DNA of 64,000 nucleotides from Saccharopolyspora sp. SCSIO 74807. GTDB taxonomy: Bacteria; Actinomycetota; Actinomycetes; Mycobacteriales; Pseudonocardiaceae. The DNA is taken from contig NZ_CP146100.1 in assembly GCF_037023755.1 (NCBI RefSeq), forward strand, positions 3,565,501 to 3,629,500, read 5' to 3'. Below, piece by piece: positions 16,574 to 25,004 of this stretch. Position 1 is the first letter of the stretch, and every line of letters starts with the position of its first letter. The position numbers and the translations under genes were made by a program. A model generated the notes under the pieces. It was not told the origin of the DNA. It worked only from the letters and a program-made list of their open reading frames with translations, and did not search any database.

Positions 16574-17479
16574 CTACGGATCAGAGGGCGCTTGTGAAAG
16601 GCGATCGCGTAGGTCGTTGATATCAGATGTCAAGAAACCGTTCCACGCGTCGGGTTGATCTTTAAATGTCATCGATTTGATCAAGAAGGCTATATAGTAG
16701 AGCAAATTAAGTGGGATCATTGTCGAGTTTGGCACTGGACTGCAATGAAGGATTGCTGTCATGATCCCAGTGTCCAGTGCTACGCTAGGCGTAATATTCG
16801 ATTCTTGGCTAATGTTTCGAGTCATGCAGTGCTGTAGTTTTTTGCGAAATTCGTTATCGAAATGGGCGACGCCTGCGTCGTCGACGTCCACGAATCCCAG
16901 GTCATGCATGATATCGAAAATCTGCAAGACAAGTTCATCTTGCAGTTGCTTCTCCGGTTTTATGGATGCTTCATCCGGTGAGAGTTCGTTTCTCCGTGAG
17001 TCGAGCAACTTTCCAGCGGCATGAAGTCTTGCCGTCCAAGCAAGCTCATCTGCCGTCTCGGCATTGAACTGGTGGTCTCGCGAGAAGTCGAGGTAAATGT
17101 TCTTCTTGCCATCTTGTTGTAGTTCGGTTGGGTTGAGGTCCATATCGCCTGGAATAGCGTACCAGCCAGTCTTGTTTGCGACGTCCCAGAGTACAACGAT
17201 GACCATGTCGTCAAAGCGAGACCATCGAATCAGCTGGCGCAGTGTGATCTTTACGCTAGGGAGCTTCTGGCTCTCGTTTATGCAGTTCCGTTTTGTGCCC
17301 TTAACTTGAACCCAGATCGGCCGGGGGTCCACGCGTCCGCGGATGCAGGTCTTGACGAGAAGGTCCTCGCCATAATCCTTACAAATCTCGTCGACAGAGG
17401 CACCCTGTTCGTTCCAAATTAGTCGCACTGCGGCTGCGGCTTGCTCGCCAATTACATGTTGGTCCGGTCTCCTGGTCAT
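16574..17479 (-). CDS. DUF4365 protein, putative nuclease-fold defence component
   Basis: The protein (301 aa) starts HVIGEQAAAAVRLIWNEQG, then SVDEICKDYGEDLLVKTC and PIWVQVKGTKRN. This is the DUF4365 pattern, with an Asp before and a Q-x-K strand after, resembling the D...(E/Q)xK core of PD-(D/E)XK nucleases. IRWSRFDDMVIVVLWDV and GWYAIPGDM continue the fold to about residue 130. The C-terminal half is helical and unrecognised. Coding GC is clearly lower than in the conjugation genes. It is upstream of and in line with the GIY-YIG gene (56 nt gap), so the pair may act together. The IS inserted 139 bp upstream of its start and may have changed its promoter. Confidence 0.68.
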   Translation of the reverse strand: MTRRPDQHVIGEQAAAAVRLIWNEQGASVDEICKDYGEDLLVKTCIRGRVDPRPIWVQVKGTKRNCINESQKLPSVKITLRQLIRWSRFDDMVIVVLWDVANKTGWYAIPGDMDLNPTELQQDGKKNIYLDFSRDHQFNAETADELAWTARLHAAGKLLDSRRNELSPDEASIKPEKQLQDELVLQIFDIMHDLGFVDVDDAGVAHFDNEFRKKLQHCMTRNISQESNITPSVALDTGIMTAILHCSPVPNSTMIPLNLLYYIAFLIKSMTFKDQPDAWNGFLTSDINDLRDRLSQAPSDP

Positions 17480-17652
17480 ATATCGACCTCGCTCCTCGCT
17501 GGATTATTTGGGATTCCTCCGTGGCGAGTAGGGTAGCGAACGACCCTGACAAGGATGGCTTCGTAGATCGCCCCAGCGTGGAGTTTTGGATCTCTCATCG
17601 TTGTACCGAGCACCTAATACTGCAACGGCACTCGCCTGAGCCGTAGTGGATC

Positions 17653-18795
17653 ATGGTGGGCGTGGTTGTGGAGCTGGTGGCGGCGGAGCTGGAGCGGGTG
17701 CACGAGCGAATCGCTGGGCGGTTCGTGCGTTCAGAGCCACGTGCGCGGGTGCGTGAATACGTGTCGGGCCTGGTCGCGGGCTTGGAACGCAAGAACGGGT
17801 GGACGATCGCTGAGCAGGCCGGTGAGGTCAGTCCGGATGGGATGCAGCGGCTGCTGCGGCGGGCGGACTGGGACATCGCCGGGGTCCGCGACGACGTGCG
17901 TGACTACGTCATCGAGCACCTCGGTGACCGCGAGGGTGTGTTGATCGTCGATGAGACCGGGTTTTTGAAGAAGGGGACTCGCTCGGCCGGGGTGCAGCGC
18001 CAGTACTCCGGCACGGCCGGTCGCACGGAAAACTGCCAGATCGGGACCTTCCTGGCGTATGCGTCCTCGGCTGGGCACGCGCTGATCGACCGGGAGCTGT
18101 ATTTACCGACCAGCTGGACCGATGATCGGGACCGCTGCCGAGCGGCCGGGGTGCCCGACGAGGTCGACTTTGCCACCAAACCTGCGCAGGCCCAAGCGAT
18201 GCTGGCTCGGGCGTTCGAAGCCGGGGTGCCGTTCTCGTGGGTCACCGCCGATGAGGCCTACGGGCAGGCCCACTACCTGCGGGACTGGCTCGAAGCCCAG
18301 GACGCGGCCTACGTGCTGGCCACCAAACGCAACGACACCCTGACCACCCTCTCCAGTGACACGAGCCGGGCCGACGAGCTCATCGCCGGGCTGTCCGAGC
18401 AATCGTGGCGACGACTGTCGGTCGGCGCCGGTGCCCACGGCCCGCGCATCTATGACTGGGCCCGCATCCCGCTCGGCGCCGATTGGCCGCCCGGGCGGGG
18501 ACGCTGGCTGCTGGCGCGGCGCTCGACGAGCAATCCCAGCGAGATCGCCTACTACGTCGCCTACGGACCCCGCCGATCCCGACTGCTCGATCTCGCCTGG
18601 ACCGCCGGATCTCGCTGGCATGTCGAGGAGTGCTTCCAACAGGCCAAGAACGAGGCCGGGCTCGACCACTACCAAGCACGCTCCTGGCGAGCCTGGTACG
18701 CCCACACCACCCTGTCGCTGCTCGCCCTCGCGTGGCTAGCCGTGGCGAAAACCCAGGCCACACAAGCAAATTCAACGCCCGAGAACCGGGTATGA
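17653..18795 (+). CDS. IS701-family DDE transposase (main frame), copy 1
   Basis: This 380-aa protein has the IS701 signatures: VLIVDETGFLKKGTRSAGVQ (first catalytic Asp), GRTENCQIGTFLAY, VTADEAYGQAHYLRDWL (second Asp region) and RWHVEECFQQAKNEAGLDHY (catalytic Glu). It ends at ANSTPENRV, before the C-terminal tail usual for the family (the LLxxL...WSxWRRxHQxxAxxxHYxxR type). That tail is encoded in another frame starting inside the stop codon. The protein is identical to that of copy 2, suggesting recent duplication. Confidence 0.9.
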   Translation: MVGVVVELVAAELERVHERIAGRFVRSEPRARVREYVSGLVAGLERKNGWTIAEQAGEVSPDGMQRLLRRADWDIAGVRDDVRDYVIEHLGDREGVLIVDETGFLKKGTRSAGVQRQYSGTAGRTENCQIGTFLAYASSAGHALIDRELYLPTSWTDDRDRCRAAGVPDEVDFATKPAQAQAMLARAFEAGVPFSWVTADEAYGQAHYLRDWLEAQDAAYVLATKRNDTLTTLSSDTSRADELIAGLSEQSWRRLSVGAGAHGPRIYDWARIPLGADWPPGRGRWLLARRSTSNPSEIAYYVAYGPRRSRLLDLAWTAGSRWHVEECFQQAKNEAGLDHYQARSWRAWYAHTTLSLLALAWLAVAKTQATQANSTPENRV

Positions 18796-18953
18796 TCGAC
18801 TACACCTTAGCAGAGCTCCGCCGACTGTTGATCAACCTCATCACCCGGACACCACACCCCGCCAAGCACGTCTGGTCCTGGTCACGCTGGCGCCGACGAC
18901 GCCAACACCAAGCCCGCCACTGCCACTACCGACAACGCGGACACCCACTCTGA
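18792..18953 (+). CDS. Separate C-terminal tail of the IS701 transposase, copy 1
   Basis: ATG 18792 overlaps the stop of the main transposase frame (ATGA). The 53 residues include LAELRRLLINLI and HVWSWSRWRRRRQHQARHCH, which I recognise as the usual C-terminus of IS701 transposases. Either a frameshift split the ancestral gene before both copies arose, or the tail is supplied by translational coupling or ribosomal frameshifting. Copy 2 carries the same arrangement. Confidence 0.6.
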   Translation: MIDYTLAELRRLLINLITRTPHPAKHVWSWSRWRRRRQHQARHCHYRQRGHPL

Positions 18954-18978
18954 GTGCCGTTGCAGTACTAGGGGAACT

Positions 18979-19494
18979 ATGCGCACGATCATGGTCTGCG
19001 GGTGCGGGGGCAGCGGGAAATCCGAGGTGGCCAGCCAGCTCGGGCAACGGCTTGGCCTGCCCGTCGTCCTCCTGGACATGGAGTACTGGGATGAGCACTG
19101 GAATGCTCTCGACCCTGAGTCGTTCGCCCAGCGGCGGCGCGAGCTCGTCGCCGAGGACGAGTGGATCATCGATGGCAACTACGCTTCGACGATGCAGATC
19201 CGGCTCGGCAAAGCTGAGGCAGTGATCTTCCTCGATATTCACCCACTGGTCTGCCTGTGGGGGATCATGCAACGCCGGTACCAGCACCGCGGTGACGACG
19301 TGCATTCCCGTCACCGGCGCGGCCGCATCACCTTGGGTTTCGTCAGGTACATCCTTCGCTACCGGCACACGATGCGCCCCCGGGTCGAGCGCTTGATCGC
19401 CGAACACGCCGTGGGCGATCTGATCCGGTTGCGCACCCGCCGTGAAGTCCGCCGCTTCCTCGCGGCGATACCCAGCGGTCCGGAATCGTCCTGA
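18979..19494 (+). CDS. Small P-loop kinase-like protein (adenylate-kinase/FlaR-like)
   Basis: The 171-aa protein has an N-terminal Walker A VCGCGGSGKSEVASQLGQRL and LPVVLLDMEYWDEHWNALD, then EDEWIIDGNYASTMQIRLGKAEAVIFLDIHP. This pattern is seen in small adenylate-kinase-like proteins often annotated as topology modulators (FlaR). A basic segment RRYQHRGDDVHSRHRRGRIT resembles a lid. The substrate is unknown. The ATG is only 12 bp from the IS end and the ribosome-binding site (GGGGAA) directly abuts the IS, so any native promoter has been displaced. Before the inferred inversion this gene would have faced the region now at 58.8-59 kb. Confidence 0.75.
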   Translation: MRTIMVCGCGGSGKSEVASQLGQRLGLPVVLLDMEYWDEHWNALDPESFAQRRRELVAEDEWIIDGNYASTMQIRLGKAEAVIFLDIHPLVCLWGIMQRRYQHRGDDVHSRHRRGRITLGFVRYILRYRHTMRPRVERLIAEHAVGDLIRLRTRREVRRFLAAIPSGPESS

Positions 19495-19549
19495 CCAGGG
19501 CATCTGCCGACAGCTCGCTGCCGCACCGCTAGACGCGGAAGCGCCCTGG

Positions 19550-21532
19550 TCATTGTCGGCTTGGCGCGGTGCGGCATGTGCGGCAACCGGGTTCGGTTGC
19601 GTAGGCGCGGGCCTGGATGGTGAATAGTTCTCGGTACAGGCCGTTGGCTTCCATCAGTTCTTCGTGGGTGCCGGACTCGGCGACGCGGCCTGCATCCATG
19701 ACGACGATGCGGTGGGCGTGGCGGATGTTGGCCAGTCTGTGCGTTACGAGGACCGTGGTGCGATGGGCATCGTCACGGGATCCCTGGGTCGCGCGTTGCA
19801 GGCCGGCGAACACGCGGGCTTCGGCTTTCGCGTCGAGCGCGGCTGTGGGTTCGTCGGCGATCAGCACCGCGGCGTGATCGCGGAAGATACCGCGGCCCAC
19901 GCTGAGCCGTTGCCACGAGCCGCCGGAGAGCTCATGGCCTCCCCGGAACTGCCGTGACAGGACCGTGCCCGGCCCTTTCGGGAGCTTGGCCAGGACTTCA
20001 TCGGCACCCGACTCGCGCAACGCGGTCTCCCAGGTGCCGCCGTAGGGCTGCGGGGCCTCGAGGTTTCCGATGCGGATGTTGGTGTCGGCGGTCATGGGCC
20101 ACCGCGCGGGATCCTGGTCGATCAGAGCGACCTGCTCGTACACGCCGTGGAGATCCGCGGCGGCCAGGTCCACCTCGTCCCACAGCACTCGACCCTCAGT
20201 CGGTGGATACAACCCGGTGATGAGTTTTCCCAGCGTAGTCTTGCCGGATCCGTTCTCCCCGACCAGCGCCACGACCTCGCCGCGATGGAAGGTCAGGTCG
20301 ATTTCAACCAGCGCCGGCTCGTCGGCGTCGGGATAGGTAAATGACACGTTCTCCAACCGAATGGTCTCCGGGTTGCAAGGAGCAGCCACACCACTCGCAG
20401 GCCTGCGGCGTCGCCGCGACTCGGCGAGCAGCTGGGTGTAGAACCGCAGGTAGAACGAGTGCTCGTAGAGGCGATTGACCGACACCATCGTGGTCGACAG
20501 CGAACTCGCCGCAGCCCGCATCGCGATGACCGCGGCGCCGGCGATGGCCAGCGGCATCGCACCGGTGAAGAGAAGGACGCCGAGCACGCCGTAGGCCAGA
20601 CCGGTGCCTGTGCCGGCCAGAGTGCGTCCGATCAACCGCGTCCAGGTCTGCCGGTGTTCGGCGCGGATCGCCTCCTCAGTGACCTGATCAGCGATACGGC
20701 GGTGCTCGGTCAGCAGCGGTTCCTGCAGGTTCAACGCGGTGCGTTCGGTGCCCACATCGCGCGCGACGAGCAGGTTCTCAACGACGTGCAGCCGCAACCG
20801 GCGGGTCACCAGGCTCAGGAAGTTCACATATCCCTGCTTTGCCGCGCGCATCGACGCCCACGCCTCGGCTGCCGTGGGGACCAGAAGCGCCGGTAGCAAC
20901 CAGGGATTGAGCAGTGCGGCCGTGATCATCGCCGCAGCCAGCGACACCAGTGCCGAGGAGATCGAGGCGATGCTGCGCACGCTCGACTCCACGGCCTGAA
21001 CACCTTGATAGCCGCCTTGCCGGGCCAGTTCCTGGAAGTCGGAATCCTCCCACGCCAACAACTCCACCTCAGCGACCGCCGAGTTGAGCCGATCCTGGGC
21101 CGCGCGGCGCACCAACGGCATCAACACCCCTTGCACCGCCGACACCGCGCTGTCCAGCAAACCGCGCAAGGCGAAAGCGCCCACGACAGCGGCGATCGCG
21201 GGCAGCGACGCCACCACCCGCTCCGGCGTAGGCCCCGCAGTCAACAGCTGCGTCAATACCCCGGCCGTGGCGAACAGACCGAGCGCCGATGCACAGCCCG
21301 AAGCCAACTGGACCACACCCGCCAGCACGGTCCTGCCGGGCGACGCCCGAAACGACAGCCCCACCACCAGTCTCGTCGCCATCGGCAGCTCGCGGACCGT
21401 CTCCCACAAACCCGCGCCCGCGACCTTCTGATCCACATCCGCCCACCGAGGCGGTTCCAAGTCCTCAACGCCGATCAGCGCGCCCTCCGGCGACCCAGAT
21501 GTGCGTCGATGTCCGTTCCTGCTCCCCAGCAT
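19550..21532 (-). CDS. ABC exporter (membrane domain fused to ATPase) of the lanthipeptide cluster
   Basis: ATG 21532 (AGAAGGGG upstream) gives 660 aa. An N-terminal transmembrane domain (about residues 60-370, several long hydrophobic helices) is followed by a nucleotide-binding domain. Walker A is GENGSGKT, the signature LSGGSWQRLSVGRG (Ser in place of the usual Gln), Walker B AAVLIADEPTAALD and the switch His VTHRL. No N-terminal peptidase domain is present, so leader removal must happen elsewhere. It is the last gene of the minus-strand lanthipeptide operon, separated by 260 bp from the gene before it, and is the likely exporter. An inverted-repeat sequence from the upstream gap was not seen. 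Confidence 0.85.
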   Translation of the reverse strand: MLGSRNGHRRTSGSPEGALIGVEDLEPPRWADVDQKVAGAGLWETVRELPMATRLVVGLSFRASPGRTVLAGVVQLASGCASALGLFATAGVLTQLLTAGPTPERVVASLPAIAAVVGAFALRGLLDSAVSAVQGVLMPLVRRAAQDRLNSAVAEVELLAWEDSDFQELARQGGYQGVQAVESSVRSIASISSALVSLAAAMITAALLNPWLLPALLVPTAAEAWASMRAAKQGYVNFLSLVTRRLRLHVVENLLVARDVGTERTALNLQEPLLTEHRRIADQVTEEAIRAEHRQTWTRLIGRTLAGTGTGLAYGVLGVLLFTGAMPLAIAGAAVIAMRAAASSLSTTMVSVNRLYEHSFYLRFYTQLLAESRRRRRPASGVAAPCNPETIRLENVSFTYPDADEPALVEIDLTFHRGEVVALVGENGSGKTTLGKLITGLYPPTEGRVLWDEVDLAAADLHGVYEQVALIDQDPARWPMTADTNIRIGNLEAPQPYGGTWETALRESGADEVLAKLPKGPGTVLSRQFRGGHELSGGSWQRLSVGRGIFRDHAAVLIADEPTAALDAKAEARVFAGLQRATQGSRDDAHRTTVLVTHRLANIRHAHRIVVMDAGRVAESGTHEELMEANGLYRELFTIQARAYATEPGCRTCRTAPSRQ

Positions 21533-21792
21533 GTAACCCCTTCTCCGGACAGTTCTCGGCAACGGAACTCGAAGGAATGTCACTCAGGCACGGCCGATCG
21601 CCCCAACAACCCGCATCGCTCCACCTCCAAGCGGCCAAACGTCCCCCACGGCTGTCTTGACGGAAGCGCGGCGATCAACGCGCGATTTCTCGTGCACCCG
21701 CGCGTCGTGATCGACGCCTGCGTTCAACAGTGCCGGACGACACCGACAATCGACGTGCTGTCGCATACCGAACAACCGAGTCTGAGACATCA

Positions 21793-22911
21793 CTACGTGA
21801 GCACCGTCCGCAAATGCTCCTCCGCACGATGGACCGCGGCGGTCAAGTCGTGGGCTTGATCTCCAGTCAGGGCTCGTCGGCCGAGCCCTGAGCTGGCGAG
21901 CACGGCGGTGAGTTCGTGTTCCTGGTCTGTGGTGAGGTGGGCGCACAGTGCCTGGTTCCGTAGCGCATCACGTGCGGCGTAGGCGTCGTTGGGCGCAGCG
22001 GCGATGACCGCCCGTCGCAACTGCGTGATGGTGGTGGTGGAGCGGTCACCGGCCAGGCCCAGCGCGGTCAGACCCAGGCGGACTCGGAACGCTGCGGTGC
22101 TGGGCTCTGTGTCGTTCATCAGTGCAAGTGTCGTGTCCACTGCGGATTCGATTTCGTCGTGAGGGACTGATGGCCTGGCCTGTGTGCAGGACAGTCGCAG
22201 GAGGTTTCCGACGGCTGTTTCCCAGGTTTCGGTGGGCACGGTGGAGTCGATCAGGGCTCTCGCCTGCAGGTGGAGGTCTTGTTCCAGCAGCGACATGATC
22301 TGGATTTGGCGGCCGTCGAGTAGCCGGGTTCCGATGCCACGATGGGCGGCGATCGTCTCGGCAGCGCGAGTCCAGCAGCCGGCGCGCGCCAGGGCGCGGG
22401 CGCCATCGATCAGCAGCGTGCTCCACAGATCCGTACAAACCCGGCGGTGGTGCTCACGGGTGCAGATCCAGGTCGAGAGGTCGACGTTCCGGCCGCGGAT
22501 CGTGGCCACCTCGCGTTGGCGGGCTGCACGATAGAGACGTTGGAGCAGTTCGTAGGCCTCGGTGGGCTGGCCTTCGCGGATGAGCAGGCGTGCGATGTTG
22601 GTCAGCGGCATCAGCGCCATCACCGCCGCATCGGGGGTGAGGTCCCGCGGCTCGGTGAAGATCCTGTGCAGACGCCAGCAGAGGTCTTCAGCGAGGCCGG
22701 CGAGCCCGATGTCGGAGGCGATGAGGGCGGCGACGTTGATGACGCCGCTGGCGCGGGCCACCTGTTGGTGGTGGTCCGCGCCAGCGGGCCAGTCGGTCAG
22801 CTCGGTGAGCTCCGCGATCCGCTTCTCCAGGGGTAGCCCGAGTGGTTTGGGTCGGCGCACCAGGGGGATCTGTTCGGCGAGTGCGGGGTTCACGGCTGGG
22901 GCCACGGTCAT
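21793..22911 (-). CDS. Helical-repeat protein of the FxLD lanthipeptide cluster
   Basis: This 372-aa protein is all-helical in appearance, with TPR-like alternation of Ala/Leu helices (AVMALMPLTNIARLLIREGQ, EAYELLQRLYRAARQREVA, LLIDGARALARAGCWTRA). ATG 22911 overlaps the stop of the methyltransferase gene (ATGA), so it is part of the operon; in-frame sequence further upstream is a shadow of that gene. Proteins of this size and type accompany FxLD lanthipeptide clusters as uncharacterised partners. It may be a regulator or a scaffold for the modifying enzymes; no catalytic motif is visible. Confidence 0.65.
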   Translation of the reverse strand: MTVAPAVNPALAEQIPLVRRPKPLGLPLEKRIAELTELTDWPAGADHHQQVARASGVINVAALIASDIGLAGLAEDLCWRLHRIFTEPRDLTPDAAVMALMPLTNIARLLIREGQPTEAYELLQRLYRAARQREVATIRGRNVDLSTWICTREHHRRVCTDLWSTLLIDGARALARAGCWTRAAETIAAHRGIGTRLLDGRQIQIMSLLEQDLHLQARALIDSTVPTETWETAVGNLLRLSCTQARPSVPHDEIESAVDTTLALMNDTEPSTAAFRVRLGLTALGLAGDRSTTTITQLRRAVIAAAPNDAYAARDALRNQALCAHLTTDQEHELTAVLASSGLGRRALTGDQAHDLTAAVHRAEEHLRTVLT

Positions 22912-24959
22912 CGCCAGTCGATGACCAGTCGGCTGTGGGGTTTGTCGATGACGAACCGGGGGTCGGCGGCTTCGAGGAGGTCGCGGTGGGCGTCGGTGGC
23001 CATCCGGAAACCGGGTTCGGGGGCGTCGTTGCCTCGTTCGCGTGCCCAGGTGGCGAACTCGGTGGCGACCTGGTTGGCGAGTTCGGTGGCACGGGGTCCG
23101 TGGCCGATGACGCCGGGCTCCCAATAACGGCCATCCTCGTCATCGCCTTCGCGGATGGTGAGGTAGGCGAGGCTGTCGCCGTCGAGCGCGGCCATGGAGC
23201 CCCATGCGAAATGCGGTGTGAAGCCTGGGCGCTGTCCGGGCATGCGGGACAAGCCGTTGGTCAGTGTGCAGGCGAGGTGCAGGTAGACCCATTCCCAGGA
23301 GAAGCCCTGGCGGAGCCTCATGCCGGTGTAGATCTTGTGCGAGGGTTGATCGAGGATGCTGCGCATCGCTTCCCGATCAACTTCCTGCTCGGTGTAGGTC
23401 TCCAAGTGAACGTCGCCGGGCCCGTCGTGGTGGACGACGGTGCGGATGTCGTCGGCGACGCCTTTGCGCAGCGGAATGAACGTGGCCATCTCGCAGGAGA
23501 CCGTCTTCCACGTCAGGCCGTTGGCTTCGCGCTCGAAGGCGAACGACCGCGAGATCGATCCACGGATGCGCATGGGAATCACCAGCCGGCCGCCGGGGGC
23601 GAGCTGATCCAGAACATGGGTGGGAATGTCGCCGGCTCCGACGGTGAACTGGATCCGGTCAAATGGCGCCTGGTCGGCCAACCCGGCCGCTCCATCGCCC
23701 AGCAAGACGGTCACGTTCTCGATTCCGACGGACGCCAGGTTGGTCGATGCCCCTGCGACCAGGTCTTCGTCGACGTCGACGGTCCAGACATGCCCGCCGG
23801 GTCCGACGAGTCGCCCCAGCAGGGCGGCGTTGTAGCCGGTCGCAGCACCGGCTTCTAGGACGCGGTGGCCAGGTTGCGGGGCGAGCTGTTCGAGTTGCGT
23901 CGCCACGATCGACGGGGCGGAGATGCAGGAGAGCGTCTCGCCGTCGTCGGGGGCGTCTTTGACGGAGACGGTGCCCTCGCCATAGGCGGAGGCCAGGTCA
24001 GCGTCGGGAACGAAGGTGTGGCGTTCGACGGCACGGAACGCGTCGATGATGTCCTGGCTGTGCAGATGCCCGGATGCGGTCAGGCGGGTCACGAACTCCT
24101 CGCGGAGCTCCGCGGGGTCGGTGGTGATCATGTTGTTCATCCGCGGAAGGTTAGGGGCCGGCGAGGGCGTCTCCGAGTGCGACACGGTGGTCGAGACATC
24201 GGTGCCGAAGGTGGTGTGCTGGGCGAGCCATGCGACGGCGGCCTGGTCGGCAGGTGGGGTTCCTGCGCGGTTGAAAGCGAAGATCGCGTGGTGAGCCAGC
24301 ACAGCCCGCAGGCCTCGGGTCAATCGCCCGGTAGACGCGAGGTCGGCGAGCGCGCTCCCGGCTGCCGCGAAGGCGGCAACTCGCTCGGACCAGCGGTTTT
24401 CGGTGGTCTCGCGTTGAGCGGCGTCGGCGTGCATCAGGCGCCGCATCGCAGCAAGCTGCGGCCCCTGTGCGTGCTCATCAGGTGGAGGGATCACTGGTCG
24501 GAGCGCGGCGAGGCGGGACCAGACATCACCGATCTCGAAGGGATCCAGCCCTGCGGCTCGGTGGAGCGTGGACAGCAGCAGGATGCAGCGTTCGCGGTTA
24601 CGCGAATCGCCGGTGGCGGCCAGCGCTGCCGGGCTGTCGGCGCAGAACAGCTCGTGGGCGATCGCCATGCCTTCCGCGCCACCGAAAGCCTCGACCTCCG
24701 GCTCATAGATTCCGGGCACCCAGCCGGTCGCGTGCTGGTCGGCGACAAGCCGGTCGAGAACATCGGCGGCGGGCTTTTCGAAGCGGAGCCGGAGCTTGCC
24801 TTCCTTGCGCAGGAAGTGGAACCGCTGCCCTTCCAACCCGGCGGCCAGGGCAGTTGCGGCCTCAGGGCTGATCCCGCTGGGATCGGGGAAAGCGATGGTC
24901 GCTTGCCACCACGGTCCCTGATCGTTCGTCGTCAGCAGGTCCTCGTCGTTCCAGGTCAT
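22908..24959 (-). CDS. Lanthipeptide elimination domain fused to FxLD-type isoaspartate methyltransferase
   Basis: The 683-aa protein has two parts. Residues 1-250 (QGPWWQATIAFPDP..., FHFLRKEGKLRLRF, GWVPGIYEPEVEAFGG) form a SpaB-C/thiopeptide-type domain, which removes glutamate from glutamylated Ser/Thr to give dehydroamino acids. Residues 275-683 form a protein-L-isoaspartate O-methyltransferase-like domain with SAM motif VLEAGAATGYNAALL at 367-381 and HTFVPDADLASAYGEG before it. The C-terminal 200 residues are the extension characteristic of the FxLD subfamily. In related pathways this enzyme methylates an Asp of the modified core, giving aspartimide and isoaspartate. It works with the LanB dehydratase and LanC cyclase encoded just upstream. 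Confidence 0.85.
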   Translation of the reverse strand: MTWNDEDLLTTNDQGPWWQATIAFPDPSGISPEAATALAAGLEGQRFHFLRKEGKLRLRFEKPAADVLDRLVADQHATGWVPGIYEPEVEAFGGAEGMAIAHELFCADSPAALAATGDSRNRERCILLLSTLHRAAGLDPFEIGDVWSRLAALRPVIPPPDEHAQGPQLAAMRRLMHADAAQRETTENRWSERVAAFAAAGSALADLASTGRLTRGLRAVLAHHAIFAFNRAGTPPADQAAVAWLAQHTTFGTDVSTTVSHSETPSPAPNLPRMNNMITTDPAELREEFVTRLTASGHLHSQDIIDAFRAVERHTFVPDADLASAYGEGTVSVKDAPDDGETLSCISAPSIVATQLEQLAPQPGHRVLEAGAATGYNAALLGRLVGPGGHVWTVDVDEDLVAGASTNLASVGIENVTVLLGDGAAGLADQAPFDRIQFTVGAGDIPTHVLDQLAPGGRLVIPMRIRGSISRSFAFEREANGLTWKTVSCEMATFIPLRKGVADDIRTVVHHDGPGDVHLETYTEQEVDREAMRSILDQPSHKIYTGMRLRQGFSWEWVYLHLACTLTNGLSRMPGQRPGFTPHFAWGSMAALDGDSLAYLTIREGDDEDGRYWEPGVIGHGPRATELANQVATEFATWARERGNDAPEPGFRMATDAHRDLLEAADPRFVIDKPHSRLVIDWR

Positions 24960-25004
24960 CGGTGTCTTCCTCGCTCCTGTTCAGCTCATGTGGGGAGAGT
25001 CGGG

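Larger units (their letters stand above)
17618..18967 (+). mobile_element. IS701-family insertion sequence, copy 1
   Basis: The element is 1,350 bp, bounded by 16-bp terminal inverted repeats TACTGCAACGGCACTC (17618-17633) and GAGTGCCGTTGCAGTA (18952-18967). It contains the transposase gene and a short overlapping second reading frame. The encoded proteins are identical to those of the copy at 57426-58775, which is in the opposite orientation. The 4 bp on the left are CTAA and on the right CTAG, so this copy lacks a matching target duplication by itself. The matching partners flank the other copy, indicating inversion of the DNA between them. Confidence 0.9.
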
